64,000 nt of DNA from Bacillota bacterium (GTDB taxonomy: Bacteria > Bacillota > Clostridia > Lachnospirales > Lachnospiraceae): contig JAEYSV010000057.1 in NCBI GenBank assembly GCA_023434365.1, positions 80,832-144,831 on the forward strand, in the 5' to 3' direction. A model generated the notes under the pieces. It had not been told where the DNA came from. It worked only from the letters and a program-made list of their open reading frames with translations, and did no database searches. This document shows, piece by piece, positions 34,692 to 44,688 of the stretch (positions are counted from its first letter, which is position 1; every line of letters begins with the position of its first letter). The position numbers and the translations under genes are program-made.

Positions 34692-36098
34692 CTATTCTTC
34701 TGACTTGACAAGGGAGAACGTAAATTCTGTACCGACTCCCTCTGTCGAGATTACATTGATATTTTCTTTATGTGCAGTAATAATTTCTTTGGCTATGGAC
34801 AGTCCAAGTCCGGTCCCTTTCTTATCTTTTCCTCTTGAGGAATCCGTTTTATAAAAACGATCCCAGACTTTACTAATGGATTCTTTTGGAATACCAATCC
34901 CAAAATCCTTTACACTCACAAAAACCTTATCATTTTTTTCATACGTACTTATTTTGATGCTTTTATTGCTATGGCTGAATTTGATTGCGTTATCGATCAA
35001 ATTGTAAAGTACCTGTTGAATCTTGTCGACATCCGCATCTGCATATAATTCCTTATCAGAAAACTCTAAGTTAATTAATAATTTCTTTTTTAAGCAGATT
35101 CCTTCAAAAGTAGCTACTGTTTTTTTAATTACAGAATTAATGTCAAAGGATGTAATTTTAAGAAGTGCACCGTTTCGTTCATAACTGTTTAAAGTTAATA
35201 GATTGCTTGTAAGTTTCGTCAAACGCTCAGTTTCAAATACTATAATTTCGATGTATTTGTTTTGCATTTCATATGGAATGGTTCCATCTAGAATTGCCTC
35301 TGCGTATCCTTTAATGGAGGTAAGCGGTGAGCGAAAGTCATGAGAAATATTCGCTACAAACTTTTTCTGATATTCATCTAGACTGCTTAATTCTCGGGCC
35401 ATGTATTTAAAGGCACTTTGTAACTGATAGAATTCATCATGTGACTTAAGTTCCGGTTCAAACTGGTAATCACCATCACTATATTTTTTGGCGGCGTTCA
35501 TCAACTTTTTGATTGGACGAACTGATAACAGATAAAATAGTAAAAGGCTTATTAATAGCACTAGAGATACCACTAAAGCACAAATGTTAAGTACATTGGT
35601 GATATGAATACATTCCTCCATTATTTTATTATTTGGTAGGAATAAAAGAACGTAGGCTTTAGTTTTGTAATCATGGATGACACTTGAAATTGCCATTAAC
35701 ATCGGCTCATCAAAGTACTTATCAAAATAAACATTTTCCAGAGTATTATAGTTAAATAAGTCTGGTTGCAGATCCTTGACGTTGAAAAATGTAAAATCAC
35801 TACCTTTGGTATCAAATATCAGCATGCCATCAGCACGAACAAACCAAGTACGAGTGTCTAAAAGAGTATCAACAGCATAAAGACTCGTCTTTAAATCGTC
35901 CAGAGAAGCATTGCTCGAATAGTAATTTTGAAGGAATTCTCTGCTGATTAAGTCTGCTTCATTATATAATTGGTTTTTTTTCGTATCGGTTAAGGCTTTT
36001 GTAATGGCATTACTTCCATAAGTGTTTAATAGAATAAACATTGATAGAATTGCAAGAATTACAAAAAACAGATACTTAATTAATAGAGGTCTTCTCAT
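34692..36098 (-). CDS. Membrane sensor histidine kinase
   Basis: The sensor of a two-component system with the OmpR-type regulator encoded just upstream. From the ATG at 36098 it has 468 residues: one membrane helix at 7-26, an extracytoplasmic sensing domain to about 165, and a second helix at about 168-193. HAMP (VRPIKKLMNAAKKYSDGDYQ), HisKA with phospho-accepting His253 (FVANISHDFRSPLTSIKGY), and HATPase with N, G1 and G2 boxes (NLIDNAIKFS, DFGIGIPKE, GTGLGLSIAKEI) follow. The track start (GTG, three codons earlier) sits inside the ribosome binding site AAAGGGTGG, so the ATG is chosen. The signal sensed is unknown. Confidence 0.92.
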   Translation of the reverse strand: MRRPLLIKYLFFVILAILSMFILLNTYGSNAITKALTDTKKNQLYNEADLISREFLQNYYSSNASLDDLKTSLYAVDTLLDTRTWFVRADGMLIFDTKGSDFTFFNVKDLQPDLFNYNTLENVYFDKYFDEPMLMAISSVIHDYKTKAYVLLFLPNNKIMEECIHITNVLNICALVVSLVLLISLLLFYLLSVRPIKKLMNAAKKYSDGDYQFEPELKSHDEFYQLQSAFKYMARELSSLDEYQKKFVANISHDFRSPLTSIKGYAEAILDGTIPYEMQNKYIEIIVFETERLTKLTSNLLTLNSYERNGALLKITSFDINSVIKKTVATFEGICLKKKLLINLEFSDKELYADADVDKIQQVLYNLIDNAIKFSHSNKSIKISTYEKNDKVFVSVKDFGIGIPKESISKVWDRFYKTDSSRGKDKKGTGLGLSIAKEIITAHKENINVISTEGVGTEFTFSLVKSEE

Positions 36099-36126
36099 CG
36101 TAACCACCCTTTAGATAGTAATGTCA

Positions 36127-36852
36127 TTATTTGCGGACATCAAATTTGTAACCGATTCCCCATACCGTACTTAGTGCCCAGTTGGCATGATCTTTAATCT
36201 TTTCTCGAAGTCTCTTAATATGCACGTCAACCGTACGGGATTCACCAATGTAATCAAATCCCCAGATATGATCAAGAAGCTGTTCTCTAGTAAATACCTG
36301 ATTAGGATGGGAAGCCAGGAAATATAATAGTTCCAATTCTTTTGGAGGCATGTCAATATTACTACCCAGATACATTACAGAATAGTTTGTCAGATTAATT
36401 AATAAATCTGGATATTCTACATATTCTCCAATCTCTTTGGTGGCAGGTTCTACAGTGGCTGCTGATTGGGTAGAAGGAGACTGATGAAATCTACGAAGAA
36501 CAGCTTTGACTCTGGCAACTAATTCCTTAGAATCAAAGGGTTTGATGATATAATCATCAGCACCTAACTCCAGTCCTAATACTTTATCAAAAATTTCACC
36601 TTTTGCAGAAAGCATAATAATTGGGATGGAGGAGGTTTTACGAATTTCTCTACAGACTTCATATCCATCTATGCCTGGTAACATCAAGTCTAGCAGCACC
36701 AGGTTCGGTTCATAAGTAATAAAATTAGAGAGAGCTTCTTCTCCATCATTCACGATCATCGTATCAAAACACTCTTTTGTTAGGTACAGAGAAATTAGTT
36801 CCGCGATATTATTATCATCATCGACAATTAATATTTTTTGCTTACTTGCCAT
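36127..36852 (-). CDS. OmpR/PhoB-family response regulator
   Basis: A 241-residue two-domain regulator. The receiver has the acidic pocket (Asp11-13), phospho-acceptor Asp55 (LVLLDLMLPG), the switch Ser (LSAKG) and Lys in IIKPF. The winged-helix DNA-binding domain fills the C-terminal 95 residues (MPPKELELLYFLASHPNQVF to SRTVDVHIKRLREKI). GAAAGGGG precedes the ATG. It lies between mutS2 (23 nt upstream) and the kinase (28 nt downstream) on the same strand, so the three form one cluster. Confidence 0.95.
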   Translation of the reverse strand: MASKQKILIVDDDNNIAELISLYLTKECFDTMIVNDGEEALSNFITYEPNLVLLDLMLPGIDGYEVCREIRKTSSIPIIMLSAKGEIFDKVLGLELGADDYIIKPFDSKELVARVKAVLRRFHQSPSTQSAATVEPATKEIGEYVEYPDLLINLTNYSVMYLGSNIDMPPKELELLYFLASHPNQVFTREQLLDHIWGFDYIGESRTVDVHIKRLREKIKDHANWALSTVWGIGYKFDVRK

Positions 36853-36875
36853 GGGATACCCCTTTCTTAGATTAC

Positions 36876-39254
36876 TTATCCTTTAAACTCAACAATGGTT
36901 ACACCTTGCTCGCCTTCTCCAAATGCTCCCAAACGGTAGGACTTCACATAAGATGCTTTCTTTAGGAAATTGTGTACTGCATTACGAAGTGCACCGGTTC
37001 CCCTGCCATGAATAATTGTTACCTGAGGTAAATGTGACAGATAGGCATCGTCTAGATATTTATCAAGTAATGAAAGAGCCTCATCAACTGTTTTTCCTAT
37101 TAGATTAATTTCTGGACGAATATTTGCTGTTTTTTGCATTTTAATTTTGCCAGATCCGGTTCGGGTTAAGTTTGGACCTGTAATTTCTTCTTCATCGAGC
37201 AGTTCTAAGTCGCTTATATTAACCTGGGAACGAAGAATACCCATTTGGACAAAGAGATCTCCCTTTGCGTTTGGAAGAGAACTAACGGTTCCTTTTAAGT
37301 TAAGTGATAAGACCAGTACGCTATCACCTAGCTTAAAGTCACTAGAATTATATTGCTTTTTCTGCTTTTCACCTTTTAGCGTAAGTTTTGTCTCATGATT
37401 TTTTAGACGATCGCGTAAGTAGTTACGTTCCTGTTCCATTTCTTTGCCAAGAGATGCTTGAGTAGACCATTTATTATATTTTTTAATGGTCTCATCTGCA
37501 TAATCCTTTGCGTCCTGAAGAACTTTCCTTGCTTCTTCATTGGCCTCGCGTAAAATGCGTTCTCTTGTTTTTTCCATGCGTTCACTTTTTTGCTCCAGCT
37601 TTAATTTTAACTGTTCTACTTCTTCTTTGTAGCGGGTGATTTCTTCCTGTTCACGTTCTATTGTTATACGACTTGATTCTAGATCGGTTAACAAATCCTC
37701 AAAATTTTTATCCTGAACATCAATTCTTTTTTTTGCATCTTCAATAATCTCATCAGATAATCCAAGTTTGCTAGAAATAGCAAATGCATTACTTTTACCA
37801 GGAATACCAATTAATAATCGGTACGTAGGGCGTAAGGTTTCGACGCTGAATTCACAACAGGCATTCTCGATCCCGTCGGTAGTTAAAGCAAAAACTTTAA
37901 GCTCAGAGTAGTGAGTCGTTGCCATTGTTCGGATTCCACGTTGATGCAGATAAGACAAAATAGACATTGCCAACGCTGCACCTTCCGTAGGGTCTGTACC
38001 AGCTCCTAACTCATCAAATAAAACGAGAGAGTTTGGAGTTGCCTTATCTAGGATGCTAATTGTGTTTGTCATATGACTTGAAAAGGTACTGAGGCTTTGC
38101 TCAATACTTTGTTCATCACCAATATCAGCATAAACCTCATCAAATACAGACAGTTCACTTCTATCAAATGCCGGAACATGAAGACCTGCTTGCCCCATAA
38201 GTGTAAATAGACCAACTGTTTTTAATGAAACAGTTTTACCCCCAGTATTTGGTCCGGTAATAATTAAAAGGTGAAAGGTATCTCCAAGATATAAATCAAT
38301 TGGGACTACTTGTTTTGGATCAATTAATGGATGACGGCCTTTTTTGATATTGATATAACCACGGGTATTAAAAATGGGCTCACTTGCCTTCATTTCTTTG
38401 GATAATTGAGCTTTAGCAAAAATGAAATCTAGTTCTTTTAAACAATTTAGATTAACGGTTAATTCTTCTAGATGTTCTGCTGATTGACTACTCAAATCGG
38501 CAATAATACGTTCAATTTCTTCCTGTTCCTTCATTGATAATTCTTTTAATTCATTGTTTAACCGTACAACAGCCATAGGTTCGATAAATATTGTAGAGCC
38601 AGTAGAAGACTGGTCATGAACCATTCCAGGAAATTTGGAGCGGTACTCTGCCCGTACCGGAAGACAATAACGATTATTGCGCATAGTTATTAGGTTATCT
38701 TGAAGCATGGTTTTTCCTGAAGTAGAGTTTACAATGGAGTTTAGTTGTTCATGTACTTTGTCGTTGGTTAGTTTTATAGAGCGACGAATACTTCGTAGTT
38801 GAGGACTAGCATCATCAGCAATCTCATCTTCGCTTATAATACAACGTTTAAGCTCATTATTCAGAGTTGAAAGGGGTTCTAAGGAATCAAAGAGCTCTTT
38901 TAGGCAATCGATTAATTCTTCTTTGTCATCAGCACGGCTATAGGCTTTTACACGTAAGGTGGCATCAAGGAGGGAACTGATACGTAATAATTCTTCTATA
39001 CCAAGAGAGGCACCTACATCTAACCGCATTAAACTGCCACGGATATCATGAATCCCATAAAAGGAAAGGCTTCCTCTGGCATATATACGACTTAAGGCAG
39101 CGGAGGTTTGTGTCTGATTAGTTTGTATGGTAGCAAGGTCATTGCTTGGATGAAGCTTTTTACAGAGTTCTTTTCCTAGGGAAGACGATGCTAGATCTGT
39201 TAAGCGTGCAATGATTTTGTCATATTCCAGGGTGCGTAATGCTTTTTCATTCAT
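36876..39254 (-). CDS. mutS2: MutS2 family ATPase/endonuclease
   Basis: A MutS paralogue without mismatch-binding domains. In Firmicutes it suppresses recombination and also splits collided ribosomes (then called RqcU). From the ATG at 39254 it has 792 residues, the normal length. The ATPase has Walker A GPNTGGKT (about 333-340), Walker B LVLFDELGAGTDP and MATTHYSEL. A long charged coiled coil (about 515-630) and a KOW-like patch follow. A C-terminal Smr domain has the HGRGTGALR motif. The in-frame ATG nine codons upstream lacks a ribosome binding site, whereas TTGGAG lies before the chosen one. It leads the mutS2-regulator-kinase cluster. Confidence 0.94.
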   Translation of the reverse strand: MNEKALRTLEYDKIIARLTDLASSSLGKELCKKLHPSNDLATIQTNQTQTSAALSRIYARGSLSFYGIHDIRGSLMRLDVGASLGIEELLRISSLLDATLRVKAYSRADDKEELIDCLKELFDSLEPLSTLNNELKRCIISEDEIADDASPQLRSIRRSIKLTNDKVHEQLNSIVNSTSGKTMLQDNLITMRNNRYCLPVRAEYRSKFPGMVHDQSSTGSTIFIEPMAVVRLNNELKELSMKEQEEIERIIADLSSQSAEHLEELTVNLNCLKELDFIFAKAQLSKEMKASEPIFNTRGYINIKKGRHPLIDPKQVVPIDLYLGDTFHLLIITGPNTGGKTVSLKTVGLFTLMGQAGLHVPAFDRSELSVFDEVYADIGDEQSIEQSLSTFSSHMTNTISILDKATPNSLVLFDELGAGTDPTEGAALAMSILSYLHQRGIRTMATTHYSELKVFALTTDGIENACCEFSVETLRPTYRLLIGIPGKSNAFAISSKLGLSDEIIEDAKKRIDVQDKNFEDLLTDLESSRITIEREQEEITRYKEEVEQLKLKLEQKSERMEKTRERILREANEEARKVLQDAKDYADETIKKYNKWSTQASLGKEMEQERNYLRDRLKNHETKLTLKGEKQKKQYNSSDFKLGDSVLVLSLNLKGTVSSLPNAKGDLFVQMGILRSQVNISDLELLDEEEITGPNLTRTGSGKIKMQKTANIRPEINLIGKTVDEALSLLDKYLDDAYLSHLPQVTIIHGRGTGALRNAVHNFLKKASYVKSYRLGAFGEGEQGVTIVEFKG

Positions 39255-39338
39255 ATCTATATCTCCAATCTTGTAAAACAAGGTAATAACATTTGAATAG
39301 TTTTATTTTACCGTACTTTCAGGAAAAATAAAACTATA

Positions 39339-39383
39339 TTTTGTGTTATAGGAAAATGCTTCACAATTTTCTATGACATAAAA
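39339..39383. repeat. Imperfect hairpin, copy 2 of a dispersed element
   Basis: Arms 39339-39358 and 39364-39383 pair over 20 positions with three G-U pairs and one mismatch around loop CTTCA. Loop and stem core match the hairpin at 27009-27057. Confidence 0.6.
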
Positions 39384-39403
39384 CTACTTTTTTTATAGTT
39401 TAG

Positions 39404-39442
39404 ACAATCTATGCTTTTGTTAACAAAGTATTCATAGATTGT
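39404..39442. promoter_or_regulatory. Inverted repeat upstream of the HtrA-like gene
   Basis: ACAATCTATG at 39404-39413 is complementary to CATAGATTGT at 39433-39442, with a second palindrome (CTTTTGTTAACAAAG) between them. An extended -10 (TGGTACAAT) follows near 39455, so this may be an operator. Confidence 0.4.
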
Positions 39443-39510
39443 TCATAAGTGCATGGTACAATAGTACTATTGTAAGCTGAATGTTGTAACACTAATAAGG
39501 AGTTTCATAC

Positions 39511-40869
39511 ATGACAGATGAGAATAATAAAGTGACGTCGGAAACTGAGAAAGATCCTCAGTTTTCTTTTATCAAAGAAACAATTCGTCCAAAGAAGAGG
39601 ACAAGATTAAAAAAGATAATGTTTACCTGTGGTCTCGCAGTGCTATTCGGGTTGATTAGCAGTGTGACTTTTTGTGCTGTTTTTCCAGTAGTCAGTAACT
39701 GGATGGGATGGGATCGGACCACTGTCTTATTTGATAAGAGTACTCTTGAGCCATCAGCGAGGCCAACTATTATGCCAACTATAGAACCAACTGTTGTGCC
39801 TACAAAAGAGCCAGTTAAAACCGCTAGCCCAAAGCCATCCGCTAATCCGGGGGTAAGTCAGGCACCAATTATTATAACCAATGAGATTCACATTGACGCT
39901 ACGATTGAAGACTTTCAAAAAATATATAAAGACATCGATAAAGTAATGGATACTATGGATCAGTCAATCTTAACGGTTATATCCGTCAAAAGTTCAAAAG
40001 ATGTTTTTGAAGAATCATACGAAAAAGCTGATGAAACAGCAGGAATTATTGTAGCCAATAATAATGCAGAATTATTAATTCTCGTACAATATGACCGCAT
40101 TAAAGAAGCAAATCGACTTAGAGTAAGATTTCATGATATGAGTATCACAGATGCGACGATGCTGAGTATCCATGAAGAGCTTGGACTGGCAGTGCTGGCA
40201 GTTAAATTATCTGATTTAGCTGAAGATACAATCTCTGGGTGCAATATAGCAACGTTAGGAGAGTCCTATAGTCTAGCCGCAGGAGATGTAGTGTTGGCCG
40301 TGGGCAATCCAAATGGTTATATGTATTCACGTGATATTGGAATAATCAGTAATGAGTTGAAAACAACTTACGTTACGGATAATTGTATTGAATTAATTCA
40401 TACGAATCTGAGAGATAATGCATATGGAGATGGAGTATTAATTAATCTGAAAGGTGAAGTTGTCGGAATTCTAAGCCGACAGTTTAAAAAAGATCTGAAT
40501 GAAAAGATTTGCATGGGAATTGGTATTAGCCGGTTAAAACCGATGATAGAACGTATGGTAAATAAAGAAGAGTTTCGTTATTTTGGAGTGAAAGCCAATG
40601 ATATTACACCTGAGGTAGCTGAAAAAGTAGGTTTTAACTCTGGAATCTATATTAGTAAGGTGGAAAGTAACTCACCGGCGTTTGAGGCTGGGATTAAGGC
40701 TGGAGATATTATTCAACAGGTCGATGAGACAGCAATTAATACGGTAAAAGTATTTTATAATATATTAAATAATAAGTCAGTAAATGAAGATGTTAATGTT
40801 CAGCTTGTTAGAAAACGTGCAGAGGAATATGAGAGTCTGCAATTTACAGTAAAAATTAAGGCGAGATAA
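39511..40869 (+). CDS. Degenerate HtrA-like membrane protein with PDZ domain
   Basis: A 452-residue membrane protein laid out like an S1C (HtrA/DegP) protease but apparently inactive. The basic N-terminus ends in a membrane helix (about residues 37-60). A Pro/Thr linker (PTIMPTIEPTVVPTKEP) and a trypsin-like fold (about 150-345) follow. A PDZ domain occupies about 355-450 (GIYISKVESNSPAFEAGIKA). Aligned by motif, the catalytic His falls on Tyr194, the Asp of DLAVL is Gly225 (LGLAVL), and the Ser of GNSGGP is Gly306 (NAYGDGVLIN). It is therefore probably a pseudoprotease that binds peptides or partners. GGAG precedes the ATG. A Ser/Thr kinase gene follows 72 nt later. Confidence 0.8.
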   Translation: MTDENNKVTSETEKDPQFSFIKETIRPKKRTRLKKIMFTCGLAVLFGLISSVTFCAVFPVVSNWMGWDRTTVLFDKSTLEPSARPTIMPTIEPTVVPTKEPVKTASPKPSANPGVSQAPIIITNEIHIDATIEDFQKIYKDIDKVMDTMDQSILTVISVKSSKDVFEESYEKADETAGIIVANNNAELLILVQYDRIKEANRLRVRFHDMSITDATMLSIHEELGLAVLAVKLSDLAEDTISGCNIATLGESYSLAAGDVVLAVGNPNGYMYSRDIGIISNELKTTYVTDNCIELIHTNLRDNAYGDGVLINLKGEVVGILSRQFKKDLNEKICMGIGISRLKPMIERMVNKEEFRYFGVKANDITPEVAEKVGFNSGIYISKVESNSPAFEAGIKAGDIIQQVDETAINTVKVFYNILNNKSVNEDVNVQLVRKRAEEYESLQFTVKIKAR

Positions 40870-40941
40870 ACATAAATTATTAGTAATGAACTTTCTGACA
40901 GGGTCGTACAATATACAAAGAGATATTAAAGGAAGTATATC

Positions 40942-43518
40942 GTGGAGGTCAATAATCTTTGTATGGGCTGTATGAAGCCAATGTATTCCCCAAATTCAAG
41001 ATGTGAATTTTGTGGTTTTCAGGAAGACTTAAACCAGAGCGCACCTCATCACTTGTGGCCGAGAACCATTTGCAATGGCAAATACTTAATCGGTAAGGTG
41101 ATTGGGGAGGGCGGTTTTGGTATTACGTATCTCGGCCTCGATATAAACTTAGACTTAAAAGTTGCAATTAAAGAATATTACCCAATCGGATTTGTGACTA
41201 GGGATGTATCTTATGGAAACAGAGTATTTGCACTAAAAGGAGATTGCGAAGCGTATTTTCAATCTGGAATAGAGCGATTTTTGAATGAAGCCAAATCCTT
41301 GGCAAAGTTTATCAATTTACCTGGAATAGTTATGGTAAAGGACTTTTTTCTGGAAAACGGTACAGCTTATATTGTCATGGAATTCTTAGAGGGCATGAAT
41401 CTGAAGAATTACCTACTAAAGCAAGGTGGAACGCTTAAAGTAGAGCAGATTCTTACTATGATTAAGCCGGTAATACAATCTTTAATTGAGGTACATAAGG
41501 AGGGAATTATACATCGGGATATTAGCCCTGAGAATATAATGCTTCTTGAAAACGGGAAGATAAAACTTCTCGATTTTGGCGCGGCCAGAGATATGTCATC
41601 AGGTGGTGAAAAGAGTATGAGTGTATTCGTTAAGCCGGGATATGCACCTGAGGAGCAGTATCGTGTACATGGGCAACAAGGTCCCTGGACCGATACCTAT
41701 GCACTTTGCGCTACACTGTATAAATGCATTACTGGTATTACTCCGGCAGAACCAATGGACCGGATTAGGTCCGATTCACTCAAATCACCAAGGTCAATAG
41801 GGATAAATATTAATCCTTCCATTGAAAAAGTATTATTAAAAGGGTTAAGTTTATATCCCGAAGAACGTTATCAGACAATGGAAGCGTTGTTTGAAAAGCT
41901 GTATGGAAGCCCTGTGAAAATTGATGTGGAGACTGCTAATCGGATTCGTGAAATGAAGCGAAAAGAGCGGATGAAGGATAAGAAAGTGAATGAAGGGAAG
42001 GAACCCATCGTATGGAAGTTTCCAGAGCAGGGAAACAATATACGTCCCGCAGCAGCGAGTGCTGAGTACCGGGAAGCCCAAGGGTCCCAAACGCAACCAA
42101 TCCAAAAAAGTCCTATGGCTTATGCGTATCCGTATCGGAATGAGGATGATATTAAAACGCAAGCTCTATCCATTACTGCGCAGGATGTTACGTTAGAAGA
42201 GGAAGACTATCAAAGAGATTTTATTGTACAAAGACCACCAGTAAGTAGGCATAATAGTATAATAAAGGAAGTAAACCAAAGCAAAGCAAGTGTTGAAACT
42301 AGTAGTTTGTATTCAAAAAGAAATGATTCGACTTTGAGAAGTTCAAGTAAAGGTCTGAATAATGAATTAAGACGGGTGCCTCGTGAACTTGAATCGTTAA
42401 AAGAGGAAATTAACAATAAACAGGAGCAACAACCAAACGCTCCGGTACGGCATCGTGTAATTGTGCATGAGGCACCTACCAATGCAAAAGGAAAACCGAT
42501 TAAATATAAGACAAAGAAACCAGCAAAAGGTGGTTCTAAAAAGGGACTGGTTTTGTTAGTACTTATTGTCGCTATAGGTCTGGGGATTTACTGGTATCTA
42601 AATTATTATGAGTCAGATAAAGGAGTGGAGACCGTAAGCGGTAACGCTGATAGCATATATGGATGTTGGACAGCTAACTTGAATTATCTTAGTTCTGTGG
42701 TGACTTCTGAAAATGCGATATTTTTTATTGATCCAGAGAGTTTAACGCTAAAAAGATTGACAAAGAATGCAAATGCCGAGTTGACAAAGGAAGAAAATGA
42801 TCAAACAGAGGATACCATTATATCAATGACAACTGAGCAAGTTGCTTTTCTAAATTATAGCGGGGGCTATGTTTATTATCAGAATATTGATGATAATTAT
42901 CGACTATATCGAATTAGTGAAGATGGTAGTAAACGAGAAAAAATTGTAGATGATGAAGTTTGGTTTCCAACTGTTTATGGGAAATGGGTATACTATATTA
43001 ATCAGGATAGCAGACTATATAAAGTGTTAAACCATGGCGGAGATGTGACACAGATTGGAGATACAGTAGCAACAACAATGTGTGTATCAGGAGAAGAGAT
43101 ATATTATACAAATGCTGGGGAAGAGGATGCGTTGTATCGAATTAGTACAGATGGAACGTCCAATAGTCTAATACTTGAAGAACGAGTGGATACTTTTATC
43201 GTAATTAATAAGTTTATTTATTATACCGTAGCTGGAGAGGAGAGGCTGAAACGGTATGATATAGCAAAGAAAAATAAAAGTACTTATGAGGACGTGAAAG
43301 CCACCATATTTAATGGGGGAATCGCCACGATTTATTTTAGTAACGAAGAGGGGTTATTTATGTTGAATTTATTAGATAATACAATAAAAAGCGTGGATAA
43401 CTCCAAAGAAATAATGGGAATCTATCTTATTGGAGACAATGTATATGTAATGGATGAATATCGCAAATTATACTTACTCAACACGGATGAAAATGTTCTT
43501 CAAGCATTTCCACAATGA
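40942..43518 (+). CDS. Transmembrane Ser/Thr protein kinase with zinc ribbon and DUF5050-like ectodomain
   Basis: An 858-residue Hanks-type kinase. It starts with a zinc ribbon (Cys7, Cys10, Cys21, Cys24). The kinase domain (about 48-330) is intact: Gly loop GEGGFG (55-60), Lys77 (VAIKEYY), HRDISPENIM (catalytic Asp193), DFG Asp211 and an APE-like PGYAPEEQY. A charged linker leads to a single membrane helix at about 532-551. Outside the membrane is a 300-residue domain of repeated IYYT/VYYQN-type strands, as in DUF5050 beta-propellers. The start is GTG at 40942, after AAAGGAAG. It is adjacent to the HtrA-like gene, and the two may share an operon. The ligand and substrates are unknown. Confidence 0.88.
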   Translation: MEVNNLCMGCMKPMYSPNSRCEFCGFQEDLNQSAPHHLWPRTICNGKYLIGKVIGEGGFGITYLGLDINLDLKVAIKEYYPIGFVTRDVSYGNRVFALKGDCEAYFQSGIERFLNEAKSLAKFINLPGIVMVKDFFLENGTAYIVMEFLEGMNLKNYLLKQGGTLKVEQILTMIKPVIQSLIEVHKEGIIHRDISPENIMLLENGKIKLLDFGAARDMSSGGEKSMSVFVKPGYAPEEQYRVHGQQGPWTDTYALCATLYKCITGITPAEPMDRIRSDSLKSPRSIGININPSIEKVLLKGLSLYPEERYQTMEALFEKLYGSPVKIDVETANRIREMKRKERMKDKKVNEGKEPIVWKFPEQGNNIRPAAASAEYREAQGSQTQPIQKSPMAYAYPYRNEDDIKTQALSITAQDVTLEEEDYQRDFIVQRPPVSRHNSIIKEVNQSKASVETSSLYSKRNDSTLRSSSKGLNNELRRVPRELESLKEEINNKQEQQPNAPVRHRVIVHEAPTNAKGKPIKYKTKKPAKGGSKKGLVLLVLIVAIGLGIYWYLNYYESDKGVETVSGNADSIYGCWTANLNYLSSVVTSENAIFFIDPESLTLKRLTKNANAELTKEENDQTEDTIISMTTEQVAFLNYSGGYVYYQNIDDNYRLYRISEDGSKREKIVDDEVWFPTVYGKWVYYINQDSRLYKVLNHGGDVTQIGDTVATTMCVSGEEIYYTNAGEEDALYRISTDGTSNSLILEERVDTFIVINKFIYYTVAGEERLKRYDIAKKNKSTYEDVKATIFNGGIATIYFSNEEGLFMLNLLDNTIKSVDNSKEIMGIYLIGDNVYVMDEYRKLYLLNTDENVLQAFPQ

Positions 43519-43666
43519 TAGGATGAGATTAAGGACTAGGAAAACAAGAAGAAGTAAGATATAATGTAGATTAAACAGAGAAAACACTTAGTTATTCTCA
43601 GTTAATAAATTGAGACCCTCTTAAGAGATCGGGATGGTTAATGGCTAGAAAGGTTAGGTAGTAACG

Positions 43667-44611
43667 ATGAATTTTATTAAAGATTTGCATGACGGTGATG
43701 AGGTAGACGCAGTATATCTGTGTAAACTCAAGAAGAAATGTCAGAAGCCGGAGGGCAATAAAAGTTACTATTCATTAGTTTTGCAAGACAATTCAGGAGT
43801 GATCGATGCCAGGATTTTCAACTTGGCTAAAGTTAATAATGACTACAAAGAGTTAGATTACGTAAAAGTAAAGGGTAAAATTGTATCATTTCAGAATGCA
43901 TTGCAGATGCATATTCATTGTTTGCGCAAATGTGAAGAAGGTGAATATGATCCAAAAGATTATGTTCCTGCTTCTCAAAAAAGTGTGGAGCTTCTATATA
44001 GTGAGTTATTGGAGTATGTCAAATCGATTCAGAATCCAGGACTACATCAGTTAGTAGAATCTTTTTTTATAAAGGATGTAGAGTTTAAAAAAGTATTCTG
44101 CACTCATTCTGCAGCAAAAAACGTACATCATTCCTTTCAAGGCGGATTACTGGAGCATACAGTAGGTGTTGTTAAAGCATGTAGTTTTATAGCAGAGAGT
44201 TTTCCAATAATTAATCGAGATTTACTTCTTGTCGCAGCAATGTTTCACGATATCGGAAAGACGAAGGAATTGTCGCCGTTACCAGAAAATGATTATACGG
44301 ATGAAGGGCAGTTATTAGGTCACATTATGATTGGAATTGAAATGATAAATGCAAAGGTGAAATTAATAGAGGGACTAAGTACAAAGTTAATAAATGAATT
44401 AAAACATTGTATCATTTCTCATCATGGAAGCCTTGAGTATGGTTCTCCAAAAGTTCCTGCTACAATTGAGGCACTTGCCCTAAGTTTGGCGGATAACATG
44501 GATGCAAGATTACAGACAATGAGCGAAACGATTATGAAAGCAGATTCTGGACTTGAATGGCTGGGATATAATCGCTACTTTGATTCGAATATCAGACGGA
44601 GCAGTAAATAG
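43667..44611 (+). CDS. yhaM: YhaM-type 3'-5' exoribonuclease
   Basis: A 314-residue RNA-processing exonuclease typical of Firmicutes. An N-terminal OB fold (about 10-85; KSYYSLVLQDNSGVIDARIF) binds nucleic acid. The HD domain has HHSFQGGLLEHTVGVV (about 155-170), the metal-binding MFHDIGK, and a later SHHGSLEYGSPK. The length equals Bacillus YhaM. Only a weak GGTTAGG site precedes the ATG. It stands between the kinase gene and rlmD on the same strand, each with gaps of 80-150 nt. Confidence 0.9.
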   Translation: MNFIKDLHDGDEVDAVYLCKLKKKCQKPEGNKSYYSLVLQDNSGVIDARIFNLAKVNNDYKELDYVKVKGKIVSFQNALQMHIHCLRKCEEGEYDPKDYVPASQKSVELLYSELLEYVKSIQNPGLHQLVESFFIKDVEFKKVFCTHSAAKNVHHSFQGGLLEHTVGVVKACSFIAESFPIINRDLLLVAAMFHDIGKTKELSPLPENDYTDEGQLLGHIMIGIEMINAKVKLIEGLSTKLINELKHCIISHHGSLEYGSPKVPATIEALALSLADNMDARLQTMSETIMKADSGLEWLGYNRYFDSNIRRSSK

Positions 44612-44688
44612 TCTACAAACTTAGAATGTGTTCAGAGATCTGAATAATATAGGTTGTATGTATTTGGAATAGATAAAGGGTTTATCTT

